Source of the DNA: Gossypium raimondii
Lineage: Eukaryota; Streptophyta; Magnoliopsida; Malvales; Malvaceae
Direction of reading: 5' to 3'
NCBI RefSeq assembly: GCF_025698545.1
Contig: NC_068569.1
Span: forward strand, 12,338,001-12,402,000
DNA: 64,000 nucleotides
Under the pieces are notes generated by a model. It was not told the origin of the DNA, searched no databases, and worked only from the letters and a program-made list of their open reading frames with translations. Below are positions 12,572 to 26,262 of the stretch, piece after piece (the first letter of the stretch is position 1; each line of letters opens with the position of its first letter). The translations under genes were made by a program, and so were the position numbers.

Positions 12572-13052
12572 GCATAGATAATAAATAACTGTTTTCAATT
12601 TATAATAGTATTTATGTGTTAATTTTTTAAGGGGTATTCCAATGTTAATTAGTTAACTTTAAAAAGTACAAATTTTTTCTTATTATTTATGTTAAAAATA
12701 TTAAGAGAGACGTTTATGTTTATTTATCCCAAAAAACTTATAAATGTATATAGTACTTTTATTGTTATTAAATGTGTATCTTTTAAGTAATTGAGCAGAT
12801 TATATATTAATCTAAATTCACCAGTATTTGGAAAACGTGCAATTGTAGTTTATGGTATACATCAATTCAATTATATATTAATAGCTACACTCTGTATTTT
12901 TATATAAATACATCTAAGTTTTATAATGAATCTAATCATATCGTATCATATCATATATGTTGAAGCGTCAATTATGGTCCTAGAGTTAATGTTTAAAGGA
13001 ATGCTTAGATTTAAAGAATTAGGTCAGGATCACATGGAAAAATAATAAGAAA
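12572..13052. other. AT-rich spacer
   Basis: No gene or bounded element seen. Confidence 0.5.
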
Positions 13053-13736
13053 AAGGTTTAATATAATATTCGGTACTTGAAATTGACATTTTTTAAATTT
13101 GATACCTAAACTTTTTTATCCAATAGGTATCTAAACTTGACACTTTTTCCTAATTTGGTACTTAAACTTGACACTTTTTCTTAAGTTGGTACTTAATCTC
13201 TTTGGGGTTCAAATTGGTACTGAATTTGACTATTTTTCTTATTTTGGTACCTAATCTTTTTTTGTTCAATTTAGTACTTGTCAAATGTTTTACAAATTAC
13301 TCCAATATACTACAGATGTTTTTTTACGATGTAGCAAAAACAATCAATGTAAGACTGACATGTGACAAGTGATATGATTTTTTTGTATTTTATATGTTCA
13401 ATTACTTTTAATTTTAATTAATTAATTATTCATTAATTGAAAATAATGATTTTTTAAATTTGAGGTTTTTAAAATTTTTCTTATTTAATATTAATTTGTT
13501 AAGCATACTCAATACCTATTTTTTAACATTAATTTTCTCTAATATTGACAATATTTTTGTAACATAACCAAAAAAACAACACCGTTAATATTTTGAATAA
13601 TTTGTATAACATTTTAATAAATTTAAATACTAATTTAAGAAAAAGTGTCAAGTTCATGTATCAAATTAAACTAAAAAAATTTAAATATTAAATTAAGAAA
13701 AAATCAAAATCAAATACCAAATATTATATTATGTCT
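13053..13736. mobile_element. Fold-back MITE with long inverted ends
   Basis: The ends form an imperfect inverted repeat: TTTAATATAATATTCGGTAC near 13057 pairs with the complement of the stretch ending near 13736, and the inner parts (TTGACACTTTTTC, GGTACTTAAAC) are repeated within each arm. Possible flanking 9-mers AATAAGAAA and AACAAGACA differ at two positions. No coding capacity. Boundaries are accurate to a few bases. Confidence 0.55.
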
Positions 13737-14200
13737 AACAAGACAAATCAAAGAAAACAATAGTCCCAGTAAATGAAACAAGGTTAAACGGCACCATCAT
13801 CAATCAATGAACTCCACTAATAATAAAATCGCCTTCCATTTTCTTTTAACACTTGTCATGAAATAATTATAGACATATTTAAAATTTAATCAACATATTT
13901 TAAATATGTTCTAAGTTAAATTCAAATAATATTTAACATCCAAGTTGAAAACTAGGTTAATGGAAGGGTATTATTAACATGATACTGATAAAATGAAATC
14001 TTATTTAAAAATATATTGAAAGTTCAATTACATCATTTTAAAGTTGAAGAATTAATTTAGAATTTGAATTATATTTTGAGGGTGTATAATGTAATTAACC
14101 AAATTACAAAAACTTCCGGAAAAAGAAGCCCCAAGCTGGAAGGCTCATGAAGTTCTCGATGGAACCGCATTGCACCGGAACAAAACCCGCTTTACATCCG

Positions 14201-14612
14201 CTAGAGGTGCTCATGGCCGGGTCGGGTTGGGTTTGGCCCGGGCCTAAAAAATTTTGGCCCGCATCATGGGCTCGAACCCGGCCCAAAATATGGGCTTGAA
14301 ATTTTGTCCAGGCCTGGCCCGGGAAAAGATTCTTAATCCCGAGCTCGGCCCAGCTCGACCCATTTTTTTAATAAACACCAAAAATTTATTTTAAAAATAA
14401 AAAATAAATAAATAAAGTATTTTAAAATATTTTAAAATTAAAAAATAAAAATATATATTTATTATATATTCGAGTCGGGCCGGGCCAGTCTCGGGCCAAA
14501 AAAGTGGTGTCCGATACCCGGCCCATTTTCTAAACGGGCTTTTTTTTACCCAAACCCATATTTCGAGCCTATACTTTTACTCGAACCCTCCCATATTTCG
14601 GATTAGCACCTC
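14201..14612. mobile_element. hAT-like MITE in the ERD2 promoter region
   Basis: A 412-bp insert flanked by perfect 8-bp duplications TACATCCG (14193-14200 and 14613-14620). The ends are CTAGAGGTGCTCAT and, reading inward from the right, GAGGTGCTAAT; GGCCCGGGCC/CGGGTCGGG-rich subterminal blocks surround an AT-rich core. It has the same terminal style as the element at 11989. The insert lies 236 bp upstream of the ERD2 start codon, so it could affect that promoter. It encodes nothing recognisable. Confidence 0.8.
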
Positions 14613-14847
14613 TACATCCGGCTCCGCGGTGAAAGCCAAAAGAACAGATGCAGTTTCATAGCGCCACGTCATATATTTTTTGCACCATGAAAACAATACA
14701 AAAGAAAGAAAGAAAGGCCAATTGCCCGGTTGTTATTTCTACAAACTTTCAAAAAATTTAGGGATCAATCAACCTAAATTCTCTCAGTATCCATTTTTTG
14801 GTGCGAAATTTGTTTCGAGGAAAAAGAGAAAAAAATCAAATTACAAA

Positions 14848-17800
14848 ATGAATATCTTCAGATTTGCAGGTGACATGACTCATTTGATCAGCATCTTAGT
14901 GCTGCTCCTCAAAATCTACGCTACCAAATCTTGCTCAGGTAACTTTTCCGCTATTTCCATTTCCGTTTGGTTCTCGAGAAACCGTTAAGATGTAATTTTG
15001 GCTTAACTTTGAAGTGTTCGAGTATTTTTTAACTGTAATTTTAGTTTGTTTTTCTCCTCCTGTGATCTCTCATTCTATTCGCTAACAAAAGGAAAATTAA
15101 CGTCATTTTTATTCTTACTTTTTGCCGTTTGGTTGCTTAGTAACTGAATTTACTGAGTTTTTGTCTACTAATTCGATCTGTCCTCGTTTCGTTACTAATG
15201 TATTGAAAATTGTTAAAGGTGCAGAGCTTCCTCTTTTCTTTATTTTGCTATTTGAATTTGCTTGTTTATTTTTAGGTATTTCGCTGAAGACGCAGGAGCT
15301 ATATGCGCTAGTATTTTTGACCCGCTACTTGGATCTATTCACGGATTTTATATCTGTGTACAACACCATCATGAAGCTGGTCTTTATTGCCAGCTCTCTC
15401 GCCATTGTTTGGTGTATGAGAATGCACCGAGTCGTGAGGCGTTCCTATGACAAGGACCTCGATACATTTCGTCATTATTTCCTCATTTTGGCTAGCCTCA
15501 TTTTGGCACTTTTGTTACACGAGAAGTTCACCTTTCAGGAGGTGATTTCATTGAATTTTTAGTGCTTTAGAAAGCTTGATTTTATGAATGTGAATATTGA
15601 TAATTCGGTACTGCTTTATACTACTACTCAGTAATGCTACCTTTTAGAGCTAGTTCCAGACTAGGTAACTTCTCAAGTCCTAATTATACAAGCTGAAAGC
15701 AAAGCAAACGACCTGGAGTACTCAGATAAAATCATGATATATTTTTTCTTTTTGCATTCTGCTGATTCTGGTTCTCCTTATTTGCTATGATAATAAAATG
15801 AGCATTTTTGGTTTCATCAACAATGTTTGATTGTGGTATGAAACATATATTACCTGCATTGGTGTCAATTTGTGAACTAGCTTGGTCTTCCTCTCTGTTT
15901 TTCTCATCTTTTGAATTATTTATTTATACAGCTCGACCATCATCTTTTTCCTGTGATAGTGTCATCGGTGAAAACAGTGCTGTCTGTTGATACTTAATAT
16001 AAGTATTTCCTTTTTGGAAGTTCTTCAGAACTGAGTAGAACTATCACCCTTACTGTGGACAAGAACCCATTAAAATTAGTAATTTCATTGGTTTCATCCC
16101 CTGTGGCCTTTGTCTTATTCTTCCTTTTACTGTTTACAGTATAAGGAAGTGTTTTAATGGTTTTCTTTTGCTTCATCTTGTAATTGCATAATTTCTCTCT
16201 CTAAATTTTAGTAGTTGTACTTCAAAAGCCTGCATTAGTTCTATTCACATATATGTCCTCTCATCTTTTGCCTGTAAATGTTTGTTGATTTGATTTCTTT
16301 CTTTCATTTTGTTTATCTCTAGCTTCTTAGTCTAATTACACACTCTGAGATATTTACTGGATTCTCTATCCAAAAAAAAAAAAAAGAATCACTCATTTTC
16401 TAAACATATGAACTTTTAAGGTTTCCCCTTTTTGATGGTGGTTCAATTAGTTATTTCATATTGTTAGCCAATTTCTCTGTTCCCTGTGGGTTCATAACTG
16501 CAATCTGATTTGATAATAAGTTTTATTCATTGCAGATCTTTTGGGCATTTTCAATCTACTTGGAAGCTCTTGCCATTCTTCCTCAGTTAGTTTTGCTACA
16601 ACGAAGTGGGAATGTGGATAATTTAACTGGGCAATATGTCTTCTTTTTAGGGTATGCTTAGTCTGCATTCATACACAATTAGTAGAACACATATCTGATG
16701 TGACTAAAGCCTCTTGAACATAAAACAGTATGACAAAAACATATACAAAGAACCCCAATAATCAAATTAAAGTCTTCCACCTTAGTAACAGAACACGAGG
16801 GACCAAATAACCACATCAATAAGCAAAAGCAATATGAACTAGCTAACCGAGACACCACCTAGCCACAACTCCTCTTTTTTGACCCGTCTATGCCAAAGCA
16901 TCAGCCATCCCTTTGGCTTCTCCATATACCTGTAACAGCATGACATCTTTAATCTTTCTCCAAAGACCATCAATGTTAGGAAAAAGATAGTCCAGAACTT
17001 CCCTGGTCGAGCCTCCTCCTTAAGTGCACTCTTCCCTCTAGATCTCCACTTCTCAATTTCAGAGGGTCACATATAATACCTTAACCATTGCTTCAAGTGA
17101 GTGAAAATAACTACTTATTTTTTCTAGGCAATGTTATGGAGGCATCAACCAAGTTAGATGATGAAATTAAGCAATCTCCTATCTTTCTTTTCCACCTCTG
17201 AATTAACAAATGCAAGAATATGTGCTCAGCATGAAAAATGATATCATTTATCATTTGTCATTTTACTTTCACACAATCCAATGCCTGCTGCATCACCAGC
17301 AGTGCTAATAAATTGACACCGATCTCCTTCTTTAGACCTGATTACTTATATAATTGGTTTTTGTGTTGCCGAGCCAGCAAATACCCAGGTTGGAGGTGTG
17401 GTGTAGTTTGAAGTAGTTACCTTTGATTTTTTTTTTTTTAATTTCTTAAAGCGTATTTTGACATGCAAATATTATGTTCTGGGCTTTTCAGTCATATCAT
17501 ATGAATGGCTAGTACTTTTCCAGTTTTCCCCTTTCGAATCTTCATCAGTAGAGTAGAAAGTACATGTAAATCTTCTTTCTGATTCATTCTGATTCATTAA
17601 TGGATGTGAGAGAAATGATTAGAAGTTCTACAATGAAAACTTTCTTATATCTTATATCTTATATCTTATATCTACCGTAAGGAATCTTCTCGAATTCAGA
17701 ACTAGATGATTCTTCCTGGCATGTTGTATTTTTATAGCCAGTCTGATTCTCAGAAACTTAAAACATAGGAATCATAATGAAGGTTGGTTATTTGTTTTCA

Positions 17801-18638
17801 TGGCATTTGGTAAGGACTTTTAGAACTAATGCAAGTGATACTTTCCATATCTGCAAGTGTGTTCCTTAACCTTTGGTCCTGAACCTATCTACTTCCCTCT
17901 GCCCATTTGTTGTTACTTGTTGATTGCCGTTGAAATATTACCTTAAGTATTCTAGTTGCATGTACAATATGCATTTCCAGGAAATGAACCATTTAATAGT
18001 CCTGCATCATATTAGACAAGAAATAGAGTTCATGCATATGCACAGATGTGTCCAAGTTTAAATTTGCTCAAGCTTATATTCCATTTCGCTTCTACTTGAG
18101 TGATATGTATGTGCATGTACAACCGTTGGATTAGTAATGGATTATGCTTGGACATTCTCAAGGTTGCAGATTGTTTTTGTTCAACCTCTTCAATGTCTTA
18201 AAATTTGACAATACAAATTTGTGACATTCTATCAGATATCTATGAGGCATATTGATCAAATAAACCTGAATCTGCAGGGCTTATCGTGCTTTCTACATTC
18301 TTAACTGGATCTATCGCTATTTTACAGAGCAACGTTTTAGTCGATGGATAGGTGAGAGGCTAAGAGCAGTGCCACTTGTGGTATTTGCTTATTTGTAACA
18401 TTGATATTCTAATTTGTGTTAATATTTTGTTGGTTTTAAGCTTGCGTCTCCGGTATCGTCCAGACAGCGCTATATGCAGATTTCTTCTACTATTATTTCA
18501 TCAGGTAAACGAATAGCACATTTTTAAAAGATGATTTATGCTCACAATGTTAGCATGTGAAAGAAACTGTCTTGTTTCCTTTTTAATTTTTTTTTCGGCA
18601 GTTGGAAAAACAATGCAAAACTGCAGCTACCAGCTTGA
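14848..18638 (+). CDS. ERD2: ER lumen protein-retaining receptor (K/HDEL receptor)
   Basis: Retrieves soluble ER proteins carrying C-terminal K/HDEL from the Golgi. Six exons with GT-AG junctions in phase: 14848-14938, 15276-15541, 16536-16651, 18278-18351, 18441-18504 and 18602-18638, giving 215 residues, the usual family length. The start MNIFRFAGDMTHLIS and end KNNAKLQLPA are those of plant ERD2a/b. Seven hydrophobic segments are visible, together with SLKTQELYALVFLTRYLDL, RRSYDKDLDTFRH, RSGNVDNLTGQYVFFLGAYR and WIACVSGIVQTALYADFFYY. Intron 3 is long (about 1.9 kb with intron-internal repeats: 16652-18277 is 1626 nt) and appears to hold an old LINE-like fragment. Sec61 alpha follows on the same strand 1.7 kb downstream. 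A hAT-like MITE sits just upstream. Confidence 0.97.
16690..17420 (-). repeat. Possible degenerate LINE/RNase H fragment inside ERD2 intron 3
   Basis: On the minus strand, near 16940-16885, the sequence reads GEAKGMADALA before a stop, resembling the end of the RNase H domain of plant non-LTR retrotransposons. The surrounding 700 bases are richer in GC than the rest of the intron. No intact frame remains. This is a weak identification from one motif. Confidence 0.3.
17641..17675. repeat. Short tandem repeat (ATATCTT)n
   Basis: Four copies of a 9-bp TCTTATATC-like unit within ERD2 intron 3. Confidence 0.8.
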
Positions 18639-19394
18639 ACCGAGCCAAGGCGTTTTTTTTCTTTAGCGAGGCTACTGTTTCAAGGCATTGAATGCAGTTC
18701 CGTTATTAAGAAGAGTCCGTGTCTGGTGTTGTTAATAGTTGGGATACATGAACATTATTATATAGTTCTGAGTTCTGACTTTCTCACCTTGATTAGACAA
18801 GTAGCAGACCACAGTTATGACAGTTTCATCAGCTTTTCCCATTATTTTTGACGTTGTAAAGATATACTCTCGCGTTTTGGGAGAGGGTGAAAATATAAAA
18901 ACGGAGCCAACGTTGACTTTATTTCGGAGGTGTCAATGTAAAATTACGAAGCGTTTTTAGTTCAACTATCGTCTATAAAATATGCGCTACAAATGTTATG
19001 GTTTTCGCTGCCTGATTGTTAGAACTCCTTTAGCTAATCTTCAAAAACCCGTCTATACAAATAGCATCTCTGATTTGCTTGGGCCAACAGATTCTAAATA
19101 AATTAATGAAATTGAATTAATTGTGAAAGCAGAGCACGCAATAATAAGGAAACCATTTGATCCATATTCTATAGTAACCTTTTAAATTCTACTAGTGGGT
19201 TAGCAAAATGACATATCTAGACAGATTTTTGCTCCGTCGAAAATTCAAGAATAAGACCAAAAAACACGGAAACCAAAACCCAGAACGCAGATGCAGTTAG
19301 GCCCAAAAGACCTAAACAGAGGTCTAAATCCAAGTATACGCCTCAATATCCCAGCCCGGTAGATTTCCGCCCAAAATATTTTTCATTTTTTTTT
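18639..19394. other. ERD2 3' UTR and spacer to Sec61 alpha
   Basis: The first 150-200 bases after the ERD2 stop are probably its 3' UTR. The rest is spacer and the distal Sec61 alpha promoter, with a GGCCCA-type motif near 19300 typical of plant housekeeping promoters. Confidence 0.45.
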
Positions 19395-20379
19395 TTTGAA
19401 GGAACGAACAACTCTACCTCCTGGACCTCTTGTTGATTTTCGATCTCCTCAGATCTGCTCTGGAATCCACACCGTATGCCTCCGGTTCTTTTCATTTTAG
19501 TTTTCCGCTTTGTCTCTTTCTATTCTTTTTGTTGTCATTTACTGTTTGTTTATTGAGAAATTCTTTCCTTCAAAGCGATTTTCTGGGTTGATTCCGGATC
19601 TGGATTTGCTTGTATAAAATATTATAGAATGTTAGTTTCTGAAATTTTGATTTACCAGATTTACTCACGGAGTTGTAGTTCTGCTTGTATTTTGATCGAT
19701 GTATTTATAGGCTTGAGTTTATTTTGGTTTTTCATTTTACTCTAGCTGTTTTGAACCAATCGTTTTTTTAAATGATCGTAATCATGCATTACTTTATTTC
19801 GTTACCGCTAACTTTAGTCTCTGATTTGTAAATTGGATTAATAGGTCGCTGTTAAGTTAATAGTTTAATAGTGGTTATAATTTAACGAGAATGACAATCT
19901 GTTCATTATAGCTTCTTTGGCTTTAACATTTTAATTTATTTCATTTTCCTAGGCGTGCGTTCCTTTCATGTCTCTCCTTGATTTTCTTATATAAATATGG
20001 CTGCCAATACAAAACGGTTTTCCAGTCCTCATACCTGCACAGTTCTTTCGAAATGATAATTATTGTAATTGTAGGAATTGGATGAACAACTTAGAGATTG
20101 ATATCAAGTCGAATACTAACTGTGTAAGGAATCACCTATGTTTGTGTTCTAATTATTTGCTAGTGTAGGAAAATGTTTGAACTCTTTCAGTGAATTCATG
20201 CGCATTATTTATTTATTATTACTATTAATGAGAGGTGTCATTACTCCGGCATCATTAATATCTGCTCATCTTTCATCTTTTGTTTTCATATACTCTTAAA
20301 TGCATTATATTTGTTGCAAGTTCCTTAACTAAAAAATTATTGCTGAATTAATGGTGTAATTCAGATCTGAATAGTCAAT
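19395..20379 (+). promoter_or_regulatory. Sec61 alpha 5' leader with a probable 5' UTR intron
   Basis: A non-coding leader exon probably ends at 19473 (CACACC before GTATGC). Acceptor TTCAG ends at 20364, leaving a 15-nt leader piece ATCTGAATAGTCAAT before the ATG. The roughly 0.9-kb T-rich intron between would be a leader intron, common in plant housekeeping genes. Inferred from splice-site patterns only. Confidence 0.5.
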
Positions 20380-22759
20380 ATGGGAGGAGGGTTCAGAGTA
20401 CTGCATCTGGTTAGACCATTTCTTTCATTTCTGCCTGAGGTTCAGAGTGCTGACAGGAAAATTCCTTTTAGAGAGAAGGTCATCTGCACTGTCGTCTCCC
20501 TCTTCATCTTTTTGGTGTGCAGTCAGCTTCCACTATATGGAATACACTCTACGACAGGTGCTGATCCTTTCTATTGGATGCGTGTTATCCTTGCATCAAA
20601 CCGTGGAACTGTTATGGAACTTGGTATTACCCCCATTGTGACATCTGGATTGGTGATGCAACTCCTGGCTGGTTCAAAAATCATCGAGGTGGACAACAGT
20701 GTTCGTGAGGATCGAGCACTCCTGTAAGTATCTTTCACATTCATCTATAACATGGTTATTTACTGATTGATGGAACTGCCCTTTGGCCCCAATGAAGGGC
20801 TATTTTTTTCTATAGGTAGGTTAAACTCTCTGCTTCTTTTACATCTGTAACATCCAACAACTTTTATGCTATTTGTCCTTCTTGTTCACTACTGATTAAG
20901 TAGTTTCTTGTGATAGCTCAGACTGTATTTTTATGATCTATCCTTTGTGATATCTACGTGCATATTATAATATTTTGTATTTTATGTGTGCTTTTCAGAA
21001 ATGGGGCTCAAAAGTTGTTGGGAATCCTGATTGCTGTCGGTGAGGCAGTGGCATATGTACTGTCAGGTATGTATGGCAGTGTCAGTCAGCTTGGTGTTGG
21101 GAATGCTATCCTTATTATTATTCAACTTTGCTTTGCTGGAATCATTGTGATCTGCCTGGATGAACTTCTCCAGAAGGGATATGGTTTGGGCTCTGGGATC
21201 TCCCTTTTCATAGCCACTAATATCTGGTATGTTATTGCATTGTTTCCCCTTTTTCACTCAATGTATTCCTGCGCATGACCGTACAAATTCTCTTTTAATT
21301 GTGCAGTGAAAACATAATTTGGAAGGCCTTTAGTCCTACAACTATCAATAGTGGTAGAGGGGCTGAGTTTGAAGGTGCTGTCATTGCTATGTTCCATCTA
21401 TTGATAACTAGGACAGACAAAGTTCGAGCACTTCGCGAAGCTTTTTATCGGCAGAATCTTCCTAATGTTACAAATTTACTCGCAACAGTATTGATCTTCC
21501 TTATTGTCATCTACTTCCAAGGTTTCCGTGTTGTTTTGCCTGTAAGATCAAAGAATGCTCGTGGACAGCAAGGATCTTATCCCATTAAGCTATTCTACAC
21601 CTCAAACATGCCTATCATCCTGCAGTCTGCACTTGTTTCAAATCTTTATTTCATCTCCCAGGTATGAATAATTAATATGAAGGGCTTCATTTTACTGTTA
21701 ATGTTCAACTACCATAACTGTATTTATTTTTCTGCAGTTGCTGTACAGGAAGTACAGTGGTAACTTCTTTGTGAATCTGTTGGGTAAATGGAAGGAATCT
21801 GAATATTCAGGCGGTCAATTCATTCCTGTGGGAGGTTTAGCATACTATGTTACTGCACCTGCAAGGTTAGAAGTTATTTCTCTTGCATCTCCTTTAACAT
21901 GATTAAGTACAGCAGCACAATTGGAATGCTTGATTTTAATCTTTGGGTAAATTTTCTTTTCAAATGGGCTGATCCCTTGTTTTTCTATTTCTTCCTGCAG
22001 CTTAGCGGACATGGCAGCAAATCCCTTCCATGCTCTATTTTATCTTGTGTTCATGCTTTCAGCATGTGCCTTGTTTTCGAAAACTTGGATTGAAGTTTCA
22101 GGTTCTTCTGCCAAAGATGTGGCTAAGCAGCTCAAGGTAACCTTATATGAGAACTTTTGTTCTCTCATCCATCTGTTTGGTTTTTGGGCTTTTCTATTAT
22201 GATGTTACCATAGGTTTTTATTAGTAAAAAAATGACATTTTCACTATTCTATCTGGACTTCTGGAGTCTTTTATGTGCTGATTTACTTTCATGCATGAAT
22301 TAGAAATTCTATCGATCTTGAGTTCTCTGGCCTAATACGTGATTGAATGTTGTCAATGCTTATTTGTTCTGTTGATTTACGTTTCCCTCTTACCTTTTTA
22401 TACAAAAAATAATTTCTAGTGCTTTGATACCCAGAACTTAACGGAGAGAGTTTTTGAAGGTCTAAACACAAAAGTTGTACTGGATGTATTTCTGACTTCC
22501 CCATGTGTTTTCTTTTCAGGAACAACAAATGGTGATGCCTGGACATAGAGATTCAAATCTACAGAAGGAACTGAATCGCTACATTCCAACTGCAGCTGCG
22601 TTTGGAGGAATGTGCATTGGTGCATTAACTGTCCTAGCCGACTTCATGGGAGCAATTGGTTCGGGTACTGGAATATTGCTTGCCGTAACAATCATATATC
22701 AATACTTTGAAACTTTTGAGAAAGAGAGAGCCAGTGAACTGGGTTTCTTTGGACTCTGA
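20380..22759 (+). CDS. SEC61A: Protein transport protein Sec61 subunit alpha
   Basis: Channel-forming subunit of the ER protein translocon. Six coding exons with GT-AG borders in phase: 20380-20723, 20999-21226, 21307-21661, 21738-21865, 22001-22136 and 22520-22759, giving 476 residues, the standard length. It begins [20 protein letters not shown] and ends [11 protein letters not shown]. Diagnostic stretches include [93 protein letters not shown] and the C-terminal helix near [13 protein letters not shown]. About ten membrane segments are apparent. No broken residues were noticed. It follows ERD2 on the same strand; both act in the early secretory pathway, but each appears to have its own promoter. 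Confidence 0.98.
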
Positions 22760-25700
22760 AGCTTCTAGTCATGAAATTTTTGATGATCGAGTTTGACTTG
22801 GGAAGATGTTAAGTAGATAGCAGCTTCGTTTAACGCCCCTAGCCCTTCTAAAGTCTACAAAGATATTTAATTGCAGAACCAAGTTTTGTTACTCTTTTAA
22901 TTTAAATTCCCTTTTCTCCTTAAATTCACTACATTCTCATTACTTTGATTTTACACTATGAAATGACCAAACGTGCATTACAATTCATCTTTGAAAAATG
23001 GCATACATCTCAGCTTCATTAAAACATTTTTTTTTATGGTAAGCTAGGTACCCTACAGACTTTAGCTAATGGTCCCTTCCAAATTTCTTTTTGCAACCCA
23101 AACATCCTTTGATTTCAAACATAATCATTACATTCTAAATAAATATACGCAGTCACTTTGGATGATAACCTTGCTCATCAAGGATTCTTTTATATATAAA
23201 TACAACATTATTATTTATCATTACTTTGTTAAAGTGGTTTATCAAAAAAAGAAAAAGAATTAAAGAGACTATAGCCTGATTTGGCCACATTAACTTGCTC
23301 TTTGTCTTTGCAAATATTCTTAAAACAAATATTATTATATAATACAAAAATAAACTTTTCATTCCATATCTAATATATGAAACGCGTCAAACTCAAGACA
23401 CTTTTTTAACCTTTAGAAATACCCTTGTTTTTTATCCTCTATTGCTCCCTATATACGCTTATAGTTCAATTAGAATTATTCCAGTTAAATTACTTAAAAA
23501 ATCTATTACAGATATGATCTGATTTGTTAAATTAGACCAAGCAATTATGTCCCTTAACTTTAGTTTTTAGTTGGATTACATATTATCTACTGCTTCACTA
23601 ACCTTTTTCCTTTTCAGTGATGGCTAGCCAAAAAGATTGACTCCCATCCCATGAAAGTGAAACTCAGCAGCTTAAATCCATTGAACCGTTAAACATGCTT
23701 ATCAAATACACATCTTGTCTCCACCTGGAGAGTTAAGGTTTTGCGTAACAGTTACAAATCACATGAATTTCCCAATTTTTTGGCCACTAAAGAGACATGA
23801 ATTGCCACCCAATGCCCCCCCCCCTTTGCAGTAAGAAGCTACAGGGCTTCCCATTTCATTTTCACCTCTATATTTTCTATCACTGCCGTTGGATTCCTGT
23901 TTTATGATTAGACCTTTATGCTTGCCAAGGCTGAAAAGTTGATGGTACAACTGGTAGTATAGTACAAGCAGGAGCCGAATAAATTAAAGAAATGCTCTCC
24001 CAATTCAAAAGTAGCCCTCAAGAACCTGAATTTTCAGCTATGAATTGTCACCTCAAATAAGCGTTAGAGCGATCTTAGTCGGTGCTGGTTACTATACCTT
24101 ATAATGCAATTCCCACTTGGGGTCTAGTTTGCTGTGAAAGCTTGATCATTCTTCCCCGCTGCTAAGATAATTATATAGGGAAGGAATTACTGGGCTTAGA
24201 TGGGTTGGTGAGTTGCTACTTTTTTTGAAGATTTTTCCGACGCTGCTAATACAACAATAAAGGTGGAAGAAATCGCAGAACTAGCATAAAGGGTTAGAGT
24301 TAGACGGAGAGTTTTCATGGATCTTCATTCTTCACAGCAAAACATATGGTAGAAAGAAACCGAAAGAATGGTAGATGCCGTATTTAGTAGGGGAAATCTC
24401 AGCCTAAAAGAAATAATGCAAGTTATATATATTATTGGTACTTCTACAATTGGCTAACATATCTTAGACAAAAACAAATCACTGTTAACTCACATACTAT
24501 AAACAGGATTCTCTTTATGATTCAAACTCACTAGTAAATTTTTGGGATGAACACCCAGTGCTGCTAGACCAAGTGCTGGGATTCATTAACTGTATAATTT
24601 AATTAAACTAAATTTTGTTGAAATATAAAGTGAAAGTCTCCCGTAGTGCTTAAAACATAAATAATCATATATAAACTAAAGAGATTGCGTTTAGTTTGAC
24701 TCAAATTTTCAATTTAAACATGATTTGATTCGACCTCATCATGTATAACACACACGTCATTGATGGAGGAGCACATTGAGCTCCCATCAATGATTGAGTT
24801 TAAAGGTGTGCATTTTTTTTAGTTTCACACTGTTCTACTTATTTTGGGCACTTTGAAGTGGTTTTATTCTTTTAATCCGTAGTATATCTCAATAGAATTT
24901 AAAAAAAAAAAAAAACCCATTCGATAATAGTAGTGCCTATCATGTCAAGGACACTTGACCCTCACCGAAATACTGCTCCTTTATTCAATCACGTTCAAAA
25001 GAAATTTTTTTTAAGGATACGGTCCTACGACAAATTATTAAAATAAAAAAAATCCAGTTATAAAATTAAATAAAAGAAATATGTGTATATCTCAAGATTC
25101 ATTCATATTTATCATTGATTTCGAAAGGTAATTAAGAGTCCTCATCACTCAAGTATAGCTAGTAAAACCCAAGCTTTCACCGTCTCTTTTGTTTCTTTTA
25201 TTCATTTTATATATTTTAAATTATAATACACTTCAGAGTAAAATATTTATATAAACAATTTTAAAATTAATATAAAGACTATAAATGATTTTAGTTGAAA
25301 TGGTAAAATTAACATGGTGAACACCAAAATATTTTGCATTCAAATCTTATAATTTCTATGTGTATATAATTTTTAAATTTATTGATAAATTTACATTGAG
25401 TTGAGATTCAGTTGATAGTATCGAGTGACAAAATCTTAATATATAAATAAATCTCCATGCCTTAATTTCATACTTTATATGTAGATGTATAGGTATCATA
25501 TTGTAAATTGCTTTTCATACACTCCATTCTTGGACATACTAAAATTGCTCTTATACTTTCTTCCTTTTAATTCTACAACGGTTCATTCCTATATGATTAA
25601 TTATAGCTTAAATATTTATTGAAAACATTACATATTGTCCTCAATTTCAATATATATGATGATAAAAAGGAAATTTTACTTTAAATATTTAAATGCACGC

Positions 25701-26253
25701 CCTCGAATTAAAAAGGTTCCAAGGTTGAAAGCTATAGTTTTATATATTTTAACGATTTGCATGCCTATAGAAAATGGTGAAAGCCAAGATTGGTTGATTT
25801 AATGATTATTAACGACTAAGTGCATGCTTTATCCGTAAAAAAAATTTAATGATCTCAACATTAACTATAATGCCTCAAGTTTTGTCCCCTCGTTGTAACT
25901 TGGATTTTACGTAATCAATTTTAACTATTACCATAACATGCTGGCATAACTTAATTAATGTGTTTAAAGGGTGAACCAAGCCCTCAAATTAGCTCCACCT
26001 CAATTATATACGTTTTCTCTTTTCTCCATATCATAATCATGATTTGATCTTTCCATACAAGAGAATGTCATAATTTTGCTTTTTATTTAGGGTTTTTAGC
26101 TGTTGACGACATCACCATTAATTTTAGAGCAACACATTATTAACTTCCCGTTGAGTGCAATTATTATGCCTTTCAATAATAATAATTATTGTTCTATATA
26201 TCCATCTTAATTAAATAGTCGATTTTGTTAGTTTAAAATACTTAATGAACTTA
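22760..26253. other. Sec61 alpha 3' UTR and gene-poor spacer
   Basis: About 150 bases of likely 3' UTR, then AT-rich DNA. A poly-C run of about a dozen bases sits near 23813. The stretch near 25285-25360 has weak A-box and B-box spacing of a tRNA-derived SINE, too degenerate to call. No gene recognised. Confidence 0.5.
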
Positions 26254-26262
26254 TAAAATTAA

